Source of the DNA: Microglena sp. YARC
Lineage: Eukaryota; Chlorophyta; Chlorophyceae; Chlamydomonadales; Chlamydomonadaceae
Length of the DNA: 64,000 bases
Assembly (NCBI GenBank): GCA_022414725.1
Contig: CM039463.1
Coordinates: forward strand, 23,988,910-24,052,909
Reading direction: 5' to 3'
Under the pieces are notes generated by a model. The model had not been told where the DNA came from and did not search any database. It saw only the letters and a list, made by a program, of their open reading frames with translations. A program made the translations under genes and the position numbers. This document shows positions 46,876 to 55,072 of this stretch, piece after piece; positions within the stretch are counted from its first letter, which is position 1; every line of letters starts with the position of its first letter.

Positions 46876-49800
46876 GCTTCAGCCCCCATGATCTCTGCCA
46901 TCACCTTCACATGGTCAAGTGTGTGGTAATGTGCAATGTGGTGATGTGTGGTTTAGGGTGTTGGGGACAACAAGGTTTGAGGTCAATGTCCATCTATTTG
47001 CATATGTACACATATACACAGGGATCGGCGATATGATATCATATGATATCATATGATGCCGGCGGTGTGACTAAGTAACTTTGGCCTGGGCCATCATGTC
47101 ATATGGTATAAAATCGTATTATTTTTGTATGATATCATGTGATATCATACTCGTCTTTGGTAAACATCATATGATATCATTCTCATTCGCAAGTCATATT
47201 TGTAATTGCATGACTCTGCTTGCTTGCTTGCTTACATGACTTAGATTCGAAAGTCGTAGTGTTTGCATGATGACTTTGCTTCTGAAGTCTTAGTGCTTGC
47301 ATATCGTCCCTCAGTGCGCCTACTCTTTTGCAAGAGTGGCAACGCCATTCGAATTGAATCCTCCGTGCTGCTGGTTCCTGTAGGGGGTCCCACCTCCTGG
47401 GGTGAAATACCTTACACAACTAAAACAATATATATGATGGCTTGCTTACATGACTTTGCTTCTGAAGGTTTAGAGATTTCTAGGAACAAGGTTCAAGCCT
47501 CACTGTAGTAGTTTAGGGTACTTCCATTGACCAAATTGGCCAGCGCTTTAGGGCAATTGAGGACAGAGAACTGCGCTTTGTATTGTAAAAAGCGCAAAAA
47601 TTGCATGCTGCGCCCACAGGGGGTTGCAAAAAACTGCGCGAAACGCGCAGTGGGGCTCAAAAAGGCAGCGTGCCAGCGCGCAAAAGCGCACGCTTGGAAG
47701 TACCCTGTAGCAGTTTGTATAATTCTAGTTCATTATCATGCTTCAGTTTTTGACTTTCTGATACAGGCAGAAGCCTGCCATACATTTCCTGCAAGTCTTA
47801 CTTTGTGCCCCGACTGTGGTATCAGAAATGTGTATTTTTTTGGGGCTGTGTTCCCACTGTGTATCAGGATGTATATTTTTTTACTTAGTATCAGGATGTG
47901 TATATTTTGACTGTGTATCAGGATGTGTATATTTTGACTGTGTATCAGGATGTGTATATTTTGGGCTGCGATCCCACTGTGTATTAGGATGTGTATATTT
48001 TGACTGTGTATCAGGATGTGTATATTTTGACTGTGTATCAGGATGTGTATATTTTGGGCTGCGATCCCACTGTGTATTAGGATGTGTATATTTTGACTGT
48101 GTATCAGGATGTGTATATTTTGGGCTGTGTTCCGACTGTGTATCAGGATGTGTATATTTTACTGACAATAAGTAGGTCTATCTGGGTTCTGGTGGATTCT
48201 CCGTGATTTTGTATCAGTACAGTACCATGATCACCTACATTGTCTAGTGCCCCCATCACCACCACCACCCCCCCCGCACACCTCACAGTCTCCGTGTCCA
48301 CAGCCATGAGATTCCTCGGTCTATTGGGGTTATGGTGGTTTCTCCATGATTTTATCTAGTGCCCCCCCCCACCCCCCCACCCCCACACACCTCTCAGTCT
48401 CCGTGTCCATAGCCATGAGATCCCTGGGTCTATTTGGGTTCTGGTAGTTTCTCCGTGATCTTGTATCAGCGCAGTACCATGATCACCTACATTGTCTAGT
48501 GCCCCCACCACCACCACCGCACACCTCCCAGTCTCAGTCTCCATAGCCATGAGATCCCTGGGTCTATTGGGGTTCAGGTGGACTTAAATGTGATTTTGTA
48601 ACAGTGCGGTTCCATAACCACCTACATCGTCTGCCCCCCCCCCCCCCCCCCCCCCAGTCTCCATGTCCGTAGCTATGAGATCCCTGGGTCTATTGGGGTT
48701 CTGGTGGACTTAATGTGATTTTGTAACAGTGCGGTTCCATAACCACCTACATCGTCTGCCCCCCCCCCCCCCCCCCCCCCCAGTCTCCATGTCCGTAGCT
48801 ATGAGATCCTGGGTCTATTGGGGTTCTGGTGGACTTAATGTGATTTTGTAACAGTGCGGTTCCATAACCACCTACATCGCCTAGCCCCCCACCCCCCGTC
48901 CCCGTCCCCCCAGTCTCCAAGTCCACAGCCATGAGGTCCCCTGGGTCTATTGGGGTTCTGGTGGTTTCTCCGTAATTTTTGTATCAGTGCAGTACCATGA
49001 TCACCTACATCGTCTAGCCCCCCCCCCCCCCCCCCCCGCCCCAGTCTCTATGTCCGTAGCCATTAGATCCCTGGGTATATTAGGGTTCTGGTGGACTTCC
49101 TGTGATTTGTATCAGTGCGGTATCATTATCATCCACTGTTTTTTTGTGTGCGACGCGTCGCCATTTTGTCGCTGCAGGGCGACGCATGGGTCCGGCTAAA
49201 CTAGTCAGAAATGCCACCACGGCCCCCGTGCTCTGCGCTTCGCTCTCCAAGGGTGTAGGGGGGAGCGCCTAGCACTGGGATCGCACCGAGCGGCTCAATT
49301 TGCGACGCGTCACACGAAGAAAAAAGTGTTATCACCTACATTGTCTAGTGCCTCCCGCCCCCAGTCGCCATGTCCGTAGCCATTGGATCCCTGGAAGTGA
49401 TGGGGCCCGATCTTCTGAGCCTTGAATGCTTTCTGCACCTTAAGCAGGTTGGTTGCCATGAGGCGGTCGATCTGGTTGAACACTGGGGCCAAGTCATCTG
49501 CCGCCTGCCAAATCTGTTGCGAGCAGGCAAGTAGTGTTGTTCAGGGAAGGATAAACTGCACAGTATTTTGGTATTTGGTATTGTCTACCCTGTTGCTTCT
49601 CCACCTTCAGCAAGTTGGTTGCCATGAGGCTGTTAATCTGGTTGAACACTGGAGCCAAGTCATCTGACTCCTGCCAAAGCTGTTGCGAGCAGGCAAGTAG
49701 TGTTGTTCAGGGAAGGATAAACTGCACGGTATTTTGGTATTTGGTATTGTTTACCCTGTTACTTCTGCACCTTCAGCAGGCTGGCTGCCATGAGGCTGTT

Positions 49801-50227
49801 AATCTGGTTGAACGCTGGGGCCAAGTCATCCGCCGCCTGCCAAATCTGTTGTGAGCAAGTAATTGGCGCTGTTGCATGGGCGAGCATGCAGGAATACAGA
49901 GAAGTTGAAGTTGCTAGTGGCTAGAGAAGATGCTAATGCTAGTGATTCTGCAGATACATGCGTGTGTGCTGGTGTTTGTGCTGGTTTGGGCATGGGTGTT
50001 GGTGTTAATGTTGGTGTGGATATGTGTTTGGGTGTTTGTGTTAGTGTTTTAATTCATGTTTGTGTTTGTGTTGTTTCAGTGCTGATGGTAGCCGTGTGGC
50101 CGGTGCACATGGCATGGGGTCATGGGGCAACTGCCGTGCTGTGAGGCACATCTAAACCTGTTGCTAGCGATTAATAAACATGCAGTGGAGCACCAAAATC
50201 CCCTCAGAACCTTCCCGGTTGATTAAC

Positions 50228-50288
<61 letters not shown>

Positions 50289-51531
50289 TTGATGATGATG
50301 ATGATGACATTTTGATGATGATGATTACATTTTTCCTGGTGGCCTCCTGGACTCTAAATGCGTCCGCAGCTCAACGGAGCCAAGAGGTACTTATGTACAT
50401 CATGCCCAATTTTTGTTTGTGCTTACCAAGGGTTGATTCCCAGCTCACTCGACATGGCACCAGAATAATTACCTCCCCAAATGCGCACAGTCTTTCAGAC
50501 TGTACTATTCACCTGTCCATGCCAGACAAACTCCATTCAGCCTACCTGGCAACCCGTGACAGTAACACATACTACCATCACCACCACTTTTCCATGCCAG
50601 ACAAACTCCATTCAGCCTTTACAGTAATCCCGTGGCAGTAACACATCTTATCACAACCACCACGTGTCCATGTCAGACAAACTCCATTCAGCCTTTCTAG
50701 TAATCCCGTGGCAGTAACACGTCTTATCATAACCATCACGTGTCCATGTCAGACAAACTCCATTCAGCCTACCTGGCTATCCCGTGACAGTAACACATCC
50801 TATCATAACCACTACGTGTCAATGTCAGACAAATTCCACTCAGCCTACCTGGCAACCCGTGACAGCAACACATACTATCATTACCACCACTAGTCCTTAT
50901 CAGACAAACTCCATTCAGCCTACCTGGCAACCCGTGATAGTAACACATACTAACATAACCACCACTTGCACACGTCAGACAAGCTCCATTCAGCCTACCT
51001 GTCAATCATGTGACAGTAACACATCATATCATTACTGCCACTTGTCCATGTCAGACAAATTTCATTCAGCCTTTCTAGTTATCCTATGACAGTCACCATC
51101 CATGTCAGAAAAATCCAATTTAGCCGATCTGGTAATCCTGTGAAAGTAACACACATCCTATCATCATCAAATGTTCCATGCCAGACAAATTGTCAAGTTC
51201 CATTCAGCCTATCTAGAGATACAGTGAAAATTTCACGTCCTATCATCATCACCACATGTCCATGTCAGAAAAATCCCATTCGGCCAATCTGGTATTCCTG
51301 TGAAAGTTACACAGCCCATCATAATCACCACATGGAGCCTACCAGCTCAGAGACATCAGTTTCGTTCCGCGGGGTAGCCACAGCAGTTCCATCGGCATGA
51401 TCTGCAGGTTTACTAGCCCAAGCAGTCCGGTTGGCGCTACGTCGCTCGCCACATACGACGATCGACTTGCGGTTGGTCGCGAAATTCGTCCTGCTGCCCA
51501 GGCGGGCGGAACACCTCGAGTTGAGGAGCAT
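35393..51531 (-). CDS. PLP-dependent YnbB / aluminium-resistance family protein (nine exons)
   Basis: Exons (high to low): 51531-51343, 49513-49340, 45804-45674, 44515-44367, 43523-43420, 39213-38899, 37738-37649, 36497-36425, 35607-35393. All have GT-AG boundaries and matching phases; total 1440 nt, 479 residues plus stop. It follows the Met_gamma_lyase (PF06838) family throughout: [125 protein letters not shown] with the presumed PLP lysine at about residue 284, [39 protein letters not shown]. This fold-type I family is related to cystathionine/methionine gamma-lyases; its substrate is unsettled. The ~63-residue first exon ([20 protein letters not shown]...) is Ser/Arg-rich and looks like a transit peptide. 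Exon 1 is the least certain exon. Confidence 0.85.
35580..35700 (-). repeat. Duplicated acceptor edge of the last exon
   Basis: The exon start with its acceptor (sense CTTTTGCAG|GAATCACTGC(T/C)GGCTATGG) occurs at 35587-35612 and again at about 35655-35692, separated by AGTGGGGGTTGGCAAAAT. Both copies keep the AG. It sits in the last intron. Confidence 0.7.
35825..36080 (+). repeat. ~25 bp tandem repeat (TTTGCAGTGATTTGCAGTGACCAAA)
   Basis: About a dozen units of AAATTTGCAGTGA with GTTA/GACC variants, in the last intron of the YnbB-like gene. Each unit includes TTTGCAGTGA. In gene sense it is TCACTGCAAATTTGG. Confidence 0.75.
36095..36410 (+). repeat. R2 copy 2 and SINE-A copy in intron
   Basis: R2 at about 36095-36285 (same palindrome AGCACCATGGTGCT as at 24.5 kb), then SINE-A at 36300-36410 with GAGGATTCAGTTTGAATGGC. 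The SINE ends about 15 bp from exon 8's donor. Confidence 0.6.
36600..36715 (+). repeat. R4 copy (GATGAT-associated)
   Basis: (GATGAT)n then TTACATTTTCCTGGCGCCCC, ACTGGACTCCAAATG, GGCTTGATGGAGTCAAGC. Related copies at 50227-50400 and, weaker, 28230-28310 and 33590-33740. Confidence 0.55.
36790..37460 (+). repeat. CCCAGCCCCAGCC minisatellite and ATCATC(C/G)AGAAG edges
   Basis: 36790-37040 is (CCCAGCCCCAGCCTCAGCACCAAT)n. Three blocks at about 37045-37080, 37270-37320 and 37420-37450 share CCAA(A)GGATC(A/G)TCCAGA then pyrimidines. In gene sense they read as GAAGAxCxxCTGGATGATCC before GGG, so they may be edges of an unrecognised exon. Open frames on both strands are repeat-derived. Confidence 0.5.
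37690..38880 (-). repeat. Array of six partial exon-7 copies
   Basis: The acceptor and first ~18 codons of exon 7 (sense CAG|GTCATGCACC..., protein [18 protein letters not shown] or [10 protein letters not shown]) recur near 37738, 38030, 38200, 38365, 38525 and 38690 with ~170 bp spacing. They are separated by (GGGAGTGG)n-type and GAAGATGAGGATGAAGAATG spacers. Only the lowest copy extends into exon 7's 3' part and donor. At 38760-38880 a chimaera joins an exon-6 fragment ([14 protein letters not shown]) to the exon-7 motif (GVTPQLALP). Confidence 0.8.
39214..39720 (-). repeat. Array of exon-6 acceptor edges
   Basis: The first ~27 nt of exon 6 with its acceptor (sense CTCAG|GACCCCAACGTCATTGTCAC) repeats at about 39213, 39317, 39403, 39495 and 39585. 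Weaker traces follow at 39655 and 39740. Units of ~90 bp are spaced by GGAGGGTGGTTAGCGAGTGG. The copies keep the AG acceptor; later ones accumulate changes. Confidence 0.8.
39757..39965 (+). repeat. R3 copy with tRNA-like segment
   Basis: AACGCCTGGTGGGGCGTGGT, TTAAGGGAGCCCGTCGTACG and CAACTGGACAAGCTACCATC match 34790-34900 in reverse. At about 39878-39955 the minus strand has TTGGTCTAGTGGTAGACCAA and GGGGGTTCGATCCCTCC, i.e. A-box/D-arm and T-arm of a tRNA. The anticodon stem does not fold, so it is a tRNA-derived SINE head, not a tRNA gene. Confidence 0.5.
40478..40771 (+). CDS. Unrecognised 97-residue protein inside the TIR element
   Basis: ATG 40478 in GACTGCGATGCCC. The N-terminus is [20 protein letters not shown], basic, then [40 protein letters not shown] and a TGA stop after LDYFEISLT. 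No repeats and a balanced composition argue for a real coding sequence. The upstream 250 bp is pyrimidine-rich and could be a promoter/leader. It runs opposite to the host gene. Not recognised. Confidence 0.5.
   Translation: MPPKATAKRGRTLLKQLNDDGMQQNSGSLWKPELLLAHLGRSTFTYNEQFDMVISKDPRTVGAVVKAAKMVGIMAHHSSNVKDDCLVTLDYFEISLT
41018..41166. mobile_element. 149 bp inverted-repeat element (MITE-like)
   Basis: A perfect 18 bp inverted repeat, GCAGCTTCTAGGCAGCTC at 41018-41035 and its complement at 41149-41166. It lies within the larger TIR element. No clear TSD. Confidence 0.5.
41700..42310 (+). repeat. ATTATAATGATAC satellite, with insertion
   Basis: Units such as GGATTATAATGATACTGA and GGTTATACCAACCTTCTAAT. 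It resumes at about 43275-43440, where it abuts exon 5. A 271 bp insert sits at 41763-42033. Confidence 0.65.
41763..42033. mobile_element. 271 bp insert flanked by TATAAATGTAT
   Basis: TATAAATGTAT occurs at 41752-41762 and 42034-42044 and bounds a non-satellite segment beginning AGGGAGAGGCATCGATCTAT and ending ATAGATCTATTTACCACCCC; the ends are weakly inverted. Probably a MITE with an 11 bp TSD, though the target is repetitive. Confidence 0.45.
42310..42665. other. Unassigned stretch
   Basis: A/T-rich sequence with repeated TTAGCC/TAGCCAAAC words and no gene I can support. Confidence 0.3.
42665..43150 (+). repeat. GGGCTACGTAGGGTACGTA minisatellite
   Basis: About 25 units of GGGCTACGTAGGG(TAC)GTATGAC with higher-order variants. 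TACGTA palindromes give frequent SnaBI-like sites. Non-coding, in intron 5. Confidence 0.8.
43800..44366 (-). repeat. Two extra copies of exon 4
   Basis: One copy at about 44041-44166 keeps [14 protein letters not shown] sequence ([20 protein letters not shown]) through [10 protein letters not shown] and donor CCAG|GTATGG. A second at about 43828-43890 keeps only [20 protein letters not shown]. The used copy is 44367-44515. An (AT)n microsatellite (44210-44352) separates copies. The acceptor half is missing in both extras, so they would not splice normally. Confidence 0.8.
44640..45170 (+). repeat. TTGTTGTGT microsatellite and a 115 bp duplication
   Basis: 44650-44890 is TGTTGTTGTG-type. 44945-45060 and 45045-45170 are two copies of a unit with GTGGAAGGTATCTTTGACYG and TTTTCTATTACCTGAG, GGACCGCTGTTAAAC. 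Intronic (intron 3). Confidence 0.6.
45225..45600 (+). repeat. CTCTGCCTCTGCTTCTGC minisatellite
   Basis: Pyrimidine-rich units (CTCTACCTCTGCCTC...), then C-runs with CACC, then TTTCTGTCTGCC. Polypyrimidine on the plus strand is purine-rich in gene sense. Open frames are artefacts. Confidence 0.7.
45880..46905 (-). repeat. Array of chimeric exon-2-end / exon-3-start units
   Basis: Nine to ten units of ~100-130 bp. In gene sense each has the exon-2 end with donor (CACTAGACAAT|GTAGGTGATG), a spacer ATGGAACCGCTCTGATACGG, an exon-3-like start (AATCATGGGGGCTGAAGC), then (GT)n and 10-30 G. The right-most unit (46870-46915) keeps AAGGTGATGGCAGAGATCAT, the true exon-3 start. The array lies in intron 2. 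Confidence 0.8.
47025..47180 (+). repeat. ATATGATATCAT palindromic repeat
   Basis: Repeated GATATCATATGATATCATAT palindromes at 47030-47060, 47120-47150 and 47165-47180. Likely to form hairpins; intronic. Confidence 0.55.
47815..48170 (+). repeat. 27 bp tandem repeat (TGTGTATCAGGATGTGTATATTTTGAC)
   Basis: About 13 units; some carry an insertion GGGCTGCGATCCCAC, giving a higher-order period of about 98 bp. Confidence 0.8.
48195..49085 (-). repeat. Array of exon-2 3' edges
   Basis: About seven units of ~115-130 bp. In gene sense each has GGCTATGGACATGGAGACTG (exon 2's GYGHGDW) plus a run of G, then (CTA)GACAATGTAGGTGAT (exon 2's end with donor), then an intron-like spacer with CAGTAAGTCCACCAGAACCC-type sequence. 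G runs replace the GGGGGCGGGAG of exon 2. Sits just downstream of exon 2. Confidence 0.8.
49134..49328. mobile_element. 195 bp MITE (family M1), 8 bp from a splice donor
   Basis: Same family as 3077-3282. Near-TSD TTATCATC (49126-49133) and TTATCACC (49329-49336). Inverted ends CACTGTTTTTTTGTGTGCGA and CACTTTTTTCTTCGTGTGAC. It inserted inside intron 2, a few bases from exon 2's donor. Confidence 0.65.
49590..49870 (-). repeat. Two extra partial copies of exon 2's 5' half
   Basis: At about 49605-49690 ([20 protein letters not shown]) and 49768-49855 ([20 protein letters not shown]), each with acceptor TGCTCGCAACAG or close. Spacing is ~170 bp. Both end near LLKV(E/Q)K, losing the second half of exon 2. 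Spacer: GTAGTGTTGTTCAGGGAAGG. Confidence 0.8.
50228..51330 (+). repeat. (GATGAT)n, R4 and a ~65 bp minisatellite
   Basis: 50228-50325 is (GAT)n. 50330-50400 is R4. From about 50510 to 51330 there are about 13 units with CATGTCAGACAAACTCCATT, CAGCCTACCTGGCAA and GTGACAGTAACACATACTA. Intron 1 of the YnbB-like gene. Confidence 0.75.
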
Positions 51532-51763
51532 GCTGATAACTGCTGCTGACTAGGGGCAAGCTAGATTGCTAGCACCACTTATGATACAGATTAGGCGCAA
51601 TTCTGTTAGTGCGAGCGGATTTGAGCGGGGTTGAATGCTTTCGGCGGCCTGGATCAGAATATGCGTTTTATAATCCTATCCTGCCCGGGGCGGGTAATAC
51701 CTCTTTGGGTAATACTACCGCCAGGGCCAGTTGTGTCCGACATGCCATGAGCTGCTGGCTCAC

Positions 51764-51836
51764 CTGGTTATCCCCACGGTCAAATGGCAATATCTCAGCT
51801 ATGCGAGGTACAAGCTCTACTCCTGCGGCAATGATC
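51764..51836 (-). CDS. Possible short exon
   Basis: Between acceptor AAATAGCAG and donor CAG|GTGAGC, sense IIAAGVELVPRIAEILPFDR. Protein-like and with good splice sites, but with no partner; it lies upstream of the YnbB-like start, so it would be a different gene or a 5' exon. Not recognised. Confidence 0.25.
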
Positions 51837-52139
51837 CTGCTATTTAGCGTTCTGAACCCAGTTTCGCACGCGGCTCAAAATTTGCATCGCCCTGGAAATT
51901 GAGGGTCGAAAATCTGGGTCTGCTAAGACTGGTGGCCACGCCACCATTTGACGCTGGGGACAACCTGCTCTCACCCTTTACTAATGTTTGTTGTGTTCCC
52001 TGGTGCGTTTTGTTGTGGGCTTGTCTGGGGAGTAGGGTCAACATCGGCCAGTCTGGAAATGTAAAGAAATCGGATGGAGATGGGAGCAGAGCATACCGGA
52101 ACTGTTTGCTAGATTAATAATTGTTACAGGAAAAGGTAA

Positions 52140-52602
52140 CTCATACTTAACTTATAGAACACAGCTTGCTACCAGCCAGATGCTTAGATGCTCAGCACAT
52201 AAATATCTAAAAACTATATCCTGGTTAAACATTTACACATAAATACATACTGATACATAATGCCGGGCATAATGCCACTACTTTTAATAGCAATTCAAAT
52301 CAGTCAGCAGCTAGAATATCCCTTATGGAGAATATAACTGATCTGATCACTGGGTTGTTGAATGAATCTGAATACCGGTAGAATAGAATGGCCTGTAGCT
52401 CACACTCGCACTGTGTATGCACGCTTTGTCTCGTCTGAATCTGCTCCCACTCAGCTGCAGGTTGGTTTGTGCTGCGTGGAAACTGAGGGAGGAGGATAGT
52501 GATGTGAGAATTCAGTAGAGCAATTCAGTTGAGCAATTCAGTAAAGAAATTCAGTAGAGCAATTCAGTAGAGCAGATGGACAGTCTGTGGGCTGGGTTGT
52601 TT

Positions 52603-52634
<32 letters not shown>

Positions 52635-53140
52635 ATCTGGGCAGGGAGAAATTTATGACTCTGAATACCGGTAGTATTACTATATAGTTATTTATCCTAT
52701 ATAGGAACAGATATCAACATTATCCCACGTCGGTTGGAAAAATACGGAGGCTCGCCCATAGGCCATTCTTAGATAGAGGGAGGTAAGAGAGGTAAGATCG
52801 CTGGTGAGAAAGAATTGCGCATGATTGGGGAAAGAGATTTGAAGTTCCGAGGTTGCGAGAAGGTTCCGAGTATCTATTTCCATTCCCAGCTCGTCGCTCC
52901 ATGTGGCGCCTGTGCCTGCGGCGAGGATGCCCAGCAAGATTTCCTGGATTCGCTGCTCTGCCGGCTCCGTGCTGCCAGCGTCAGCTTCACATGGTCAGCG
53001 TCAATCGTTTCAGGCTGTACACCCTTCCTAGCCGAATCGTTCCCAGCCGTTTCTTGACAGGGGGGTAAATTTGGGTGGTGTGGAGATGGTTGGGGGGTAG
53101 GGGGGTATTTTGGGTGTTTTGGAGATGACTGGGGGTTAGG
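52140..53140. other. Stretch between the two minus-strand genes
   Basis: Contains AGCAATTCAGTAGAG repeats (52505-52570), (TTG)n (52600-52635), and a minus frame 52980-52690 (AEQRIQEILLGILAAGTGAT...) of protein-like character that I cannot assign. No promoter element identified. Confidence 0.3.
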
Positions 53141-53459
53141 TGGGGTGCAAGGGGGATAACTATAGTGTTTGTCAAGGGGGTGGGGATGGGGGGGCAGGAA
53201 GATTTAGGGGGAAACAGGGATCATGTAGGTCCTGGGGGCTGGGGTGGGGGGGTATATTTAAAGTAGGGAAAGGAAGGGGGCATGTGTTTGATATTTTGCC
53301 AAGGGGAAAATATCTTGACTGTGTGCATGTGAGTAAGGGGGGGGGGGGGGGGGGGGGGGGGGAGGGTATACGTTCAGGGCGTTGCACGTTATGTAACCCA
53401 GGCCAGAACAGGACCCAGGACCTGGGTGGGTGGGGTGGGGGGTGGCCTCTGGCCACACG

Positions 53460-53535
53460 GGCAATGTTTTAGTACATACATACATACATACATACATACA
53501 TACATACATACATACATACATACATACATACATAG
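53460..53535 (+). repeat. (ACAT)n microsatellite
   Basis: Uninterrupted ACATACAT run of about 70 bp. Preceded by a G run at 53337-53362 and G-rich sequence from 53070. Confidence 0.9.
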
Positions 53536-53639
53536 TCTTTAACCATGTGACCACCCCGCCAACAGCCTCCGTAACCCTCACACATACACCGGCAGCACCC
53601 AACACCCCCACATGCTGACCTGCTGTGCCCCCTCCATCC

Positions 53640-55023
53640 TCTACAACAACATGCCTTGACCTTGTCGCCCTCCCTAAAGACCTGAACATCTTCTCGATTT
53701 CTTCGGGGGTGACAGGCTCGTGATATATTTCGTCGTTATGCAACAGTCTGTTAGGGCCTGCATCTATATTGACAAAAACTCTGAAGCCTTTTAAAGATTA
53801 CATTTGTTAGATTGACTACGGATGTCTACTTGAGATTCAAATCAGCCCTCCCCTCCCCCCAACCTCCACCCCACAACTCATCACCATGTGCTGACCACCC
53901 CAGCCTGTTGCACAACAGCCAGGACACACCTCGAGGATGAGTTATACCTCAACCTTAGCCCTGAATGCAGCTGCCGTTTCCTCAGCCTTCTCATACACCA
54001 GCTGGGGGTTCTTGACCATGTCACCAGGTTTCTTCTCCAAGCTTTTGGTGCTCAGGAAAATGTGTTGGCGATCCGTGTCTATCTTATGAATCATGACCTA
54101 AAAATTCCATTGGTTCACTGGTTAGTTAGTTACTTGGTTAACTGGCTAGCTACTTAGCTAGTTAGCCGATTAATTAGTTAGCTACCGTAGACACATCATT
54201 AAATGTAAATAGCAATAACTTGTTCTGGCAAAACACTTCAAAACACTCTCACAAATGCATGGCAAAACATACTTGGCAAAAACTCCATGGCATGGCTGGA
54301 CCTACTTAAGTGGATACCTGAAAACCAGTTGGCAAAAACTCAATTTGCAAGCGTTCCATTTCCTTGTAACGTGTTAATGCATGACGTGCTTCTAAACCTT
54401 CCTAGCAATGGTGTGCTTGGACACGTGGCATCAAGTGGAGACCTGTCTGGTCCATGTCGGCCACCCATGTTGATGCACGGCCTATCACCAGTTCTAACCA
54501 AGGTGTAACTTCTGCAGGACCAAGCGCTGACCGAGGATAACTCAGCAATGGTGTACAACCAATAAAATATAAGTGCATATTGCCGGCATATTGTGAAAGC
54601 TATTAAAAATCCCCATCGTGTGGTAAACTCAAAAGTGAGATTGATCAGGGGACCCACTTGTTTGATCTATTGAATTTACTGCGTGACTGAAGGGTTCAAT
54701 ACAGGGCCAAGTTATTAGCATTTTGAAGTTAAACCCAAGGTGTGACTTGGGTATGACCAAGCTGTTCGCGCGAATAACTCACACATTGTGAATGTCCGAT
54801 ACAAAATAAGTGCATATTGTGAACGTTTTTAATATTTCCTTTCAAATGGTATACTCAAAAGTGAATTTGATAAATCTGGTGGCCTAATTTTACTGCCTAG
54901 TACATTGATCGCTAGGAGTTACTTGGCAACGGCAAACCAGCTGGGACCGACTCGGGTTCGACTCAAAACCGCTTTCGCAAATGGTCCTTTGCCAAAGCGT
55001 TTGCCATTTAATGCTGCGCATAC

Positions 55024-55072
<49 letters not shown>

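Noticed and set aside
50510..51330. Regularly spaced ~65 bp repeats resembling a CRISPR array
   Set aside because: Whole units including the 'spacers' are similar to each other, the DNA is eukaryotic, and no cas gene is present: it is a minisatellite.
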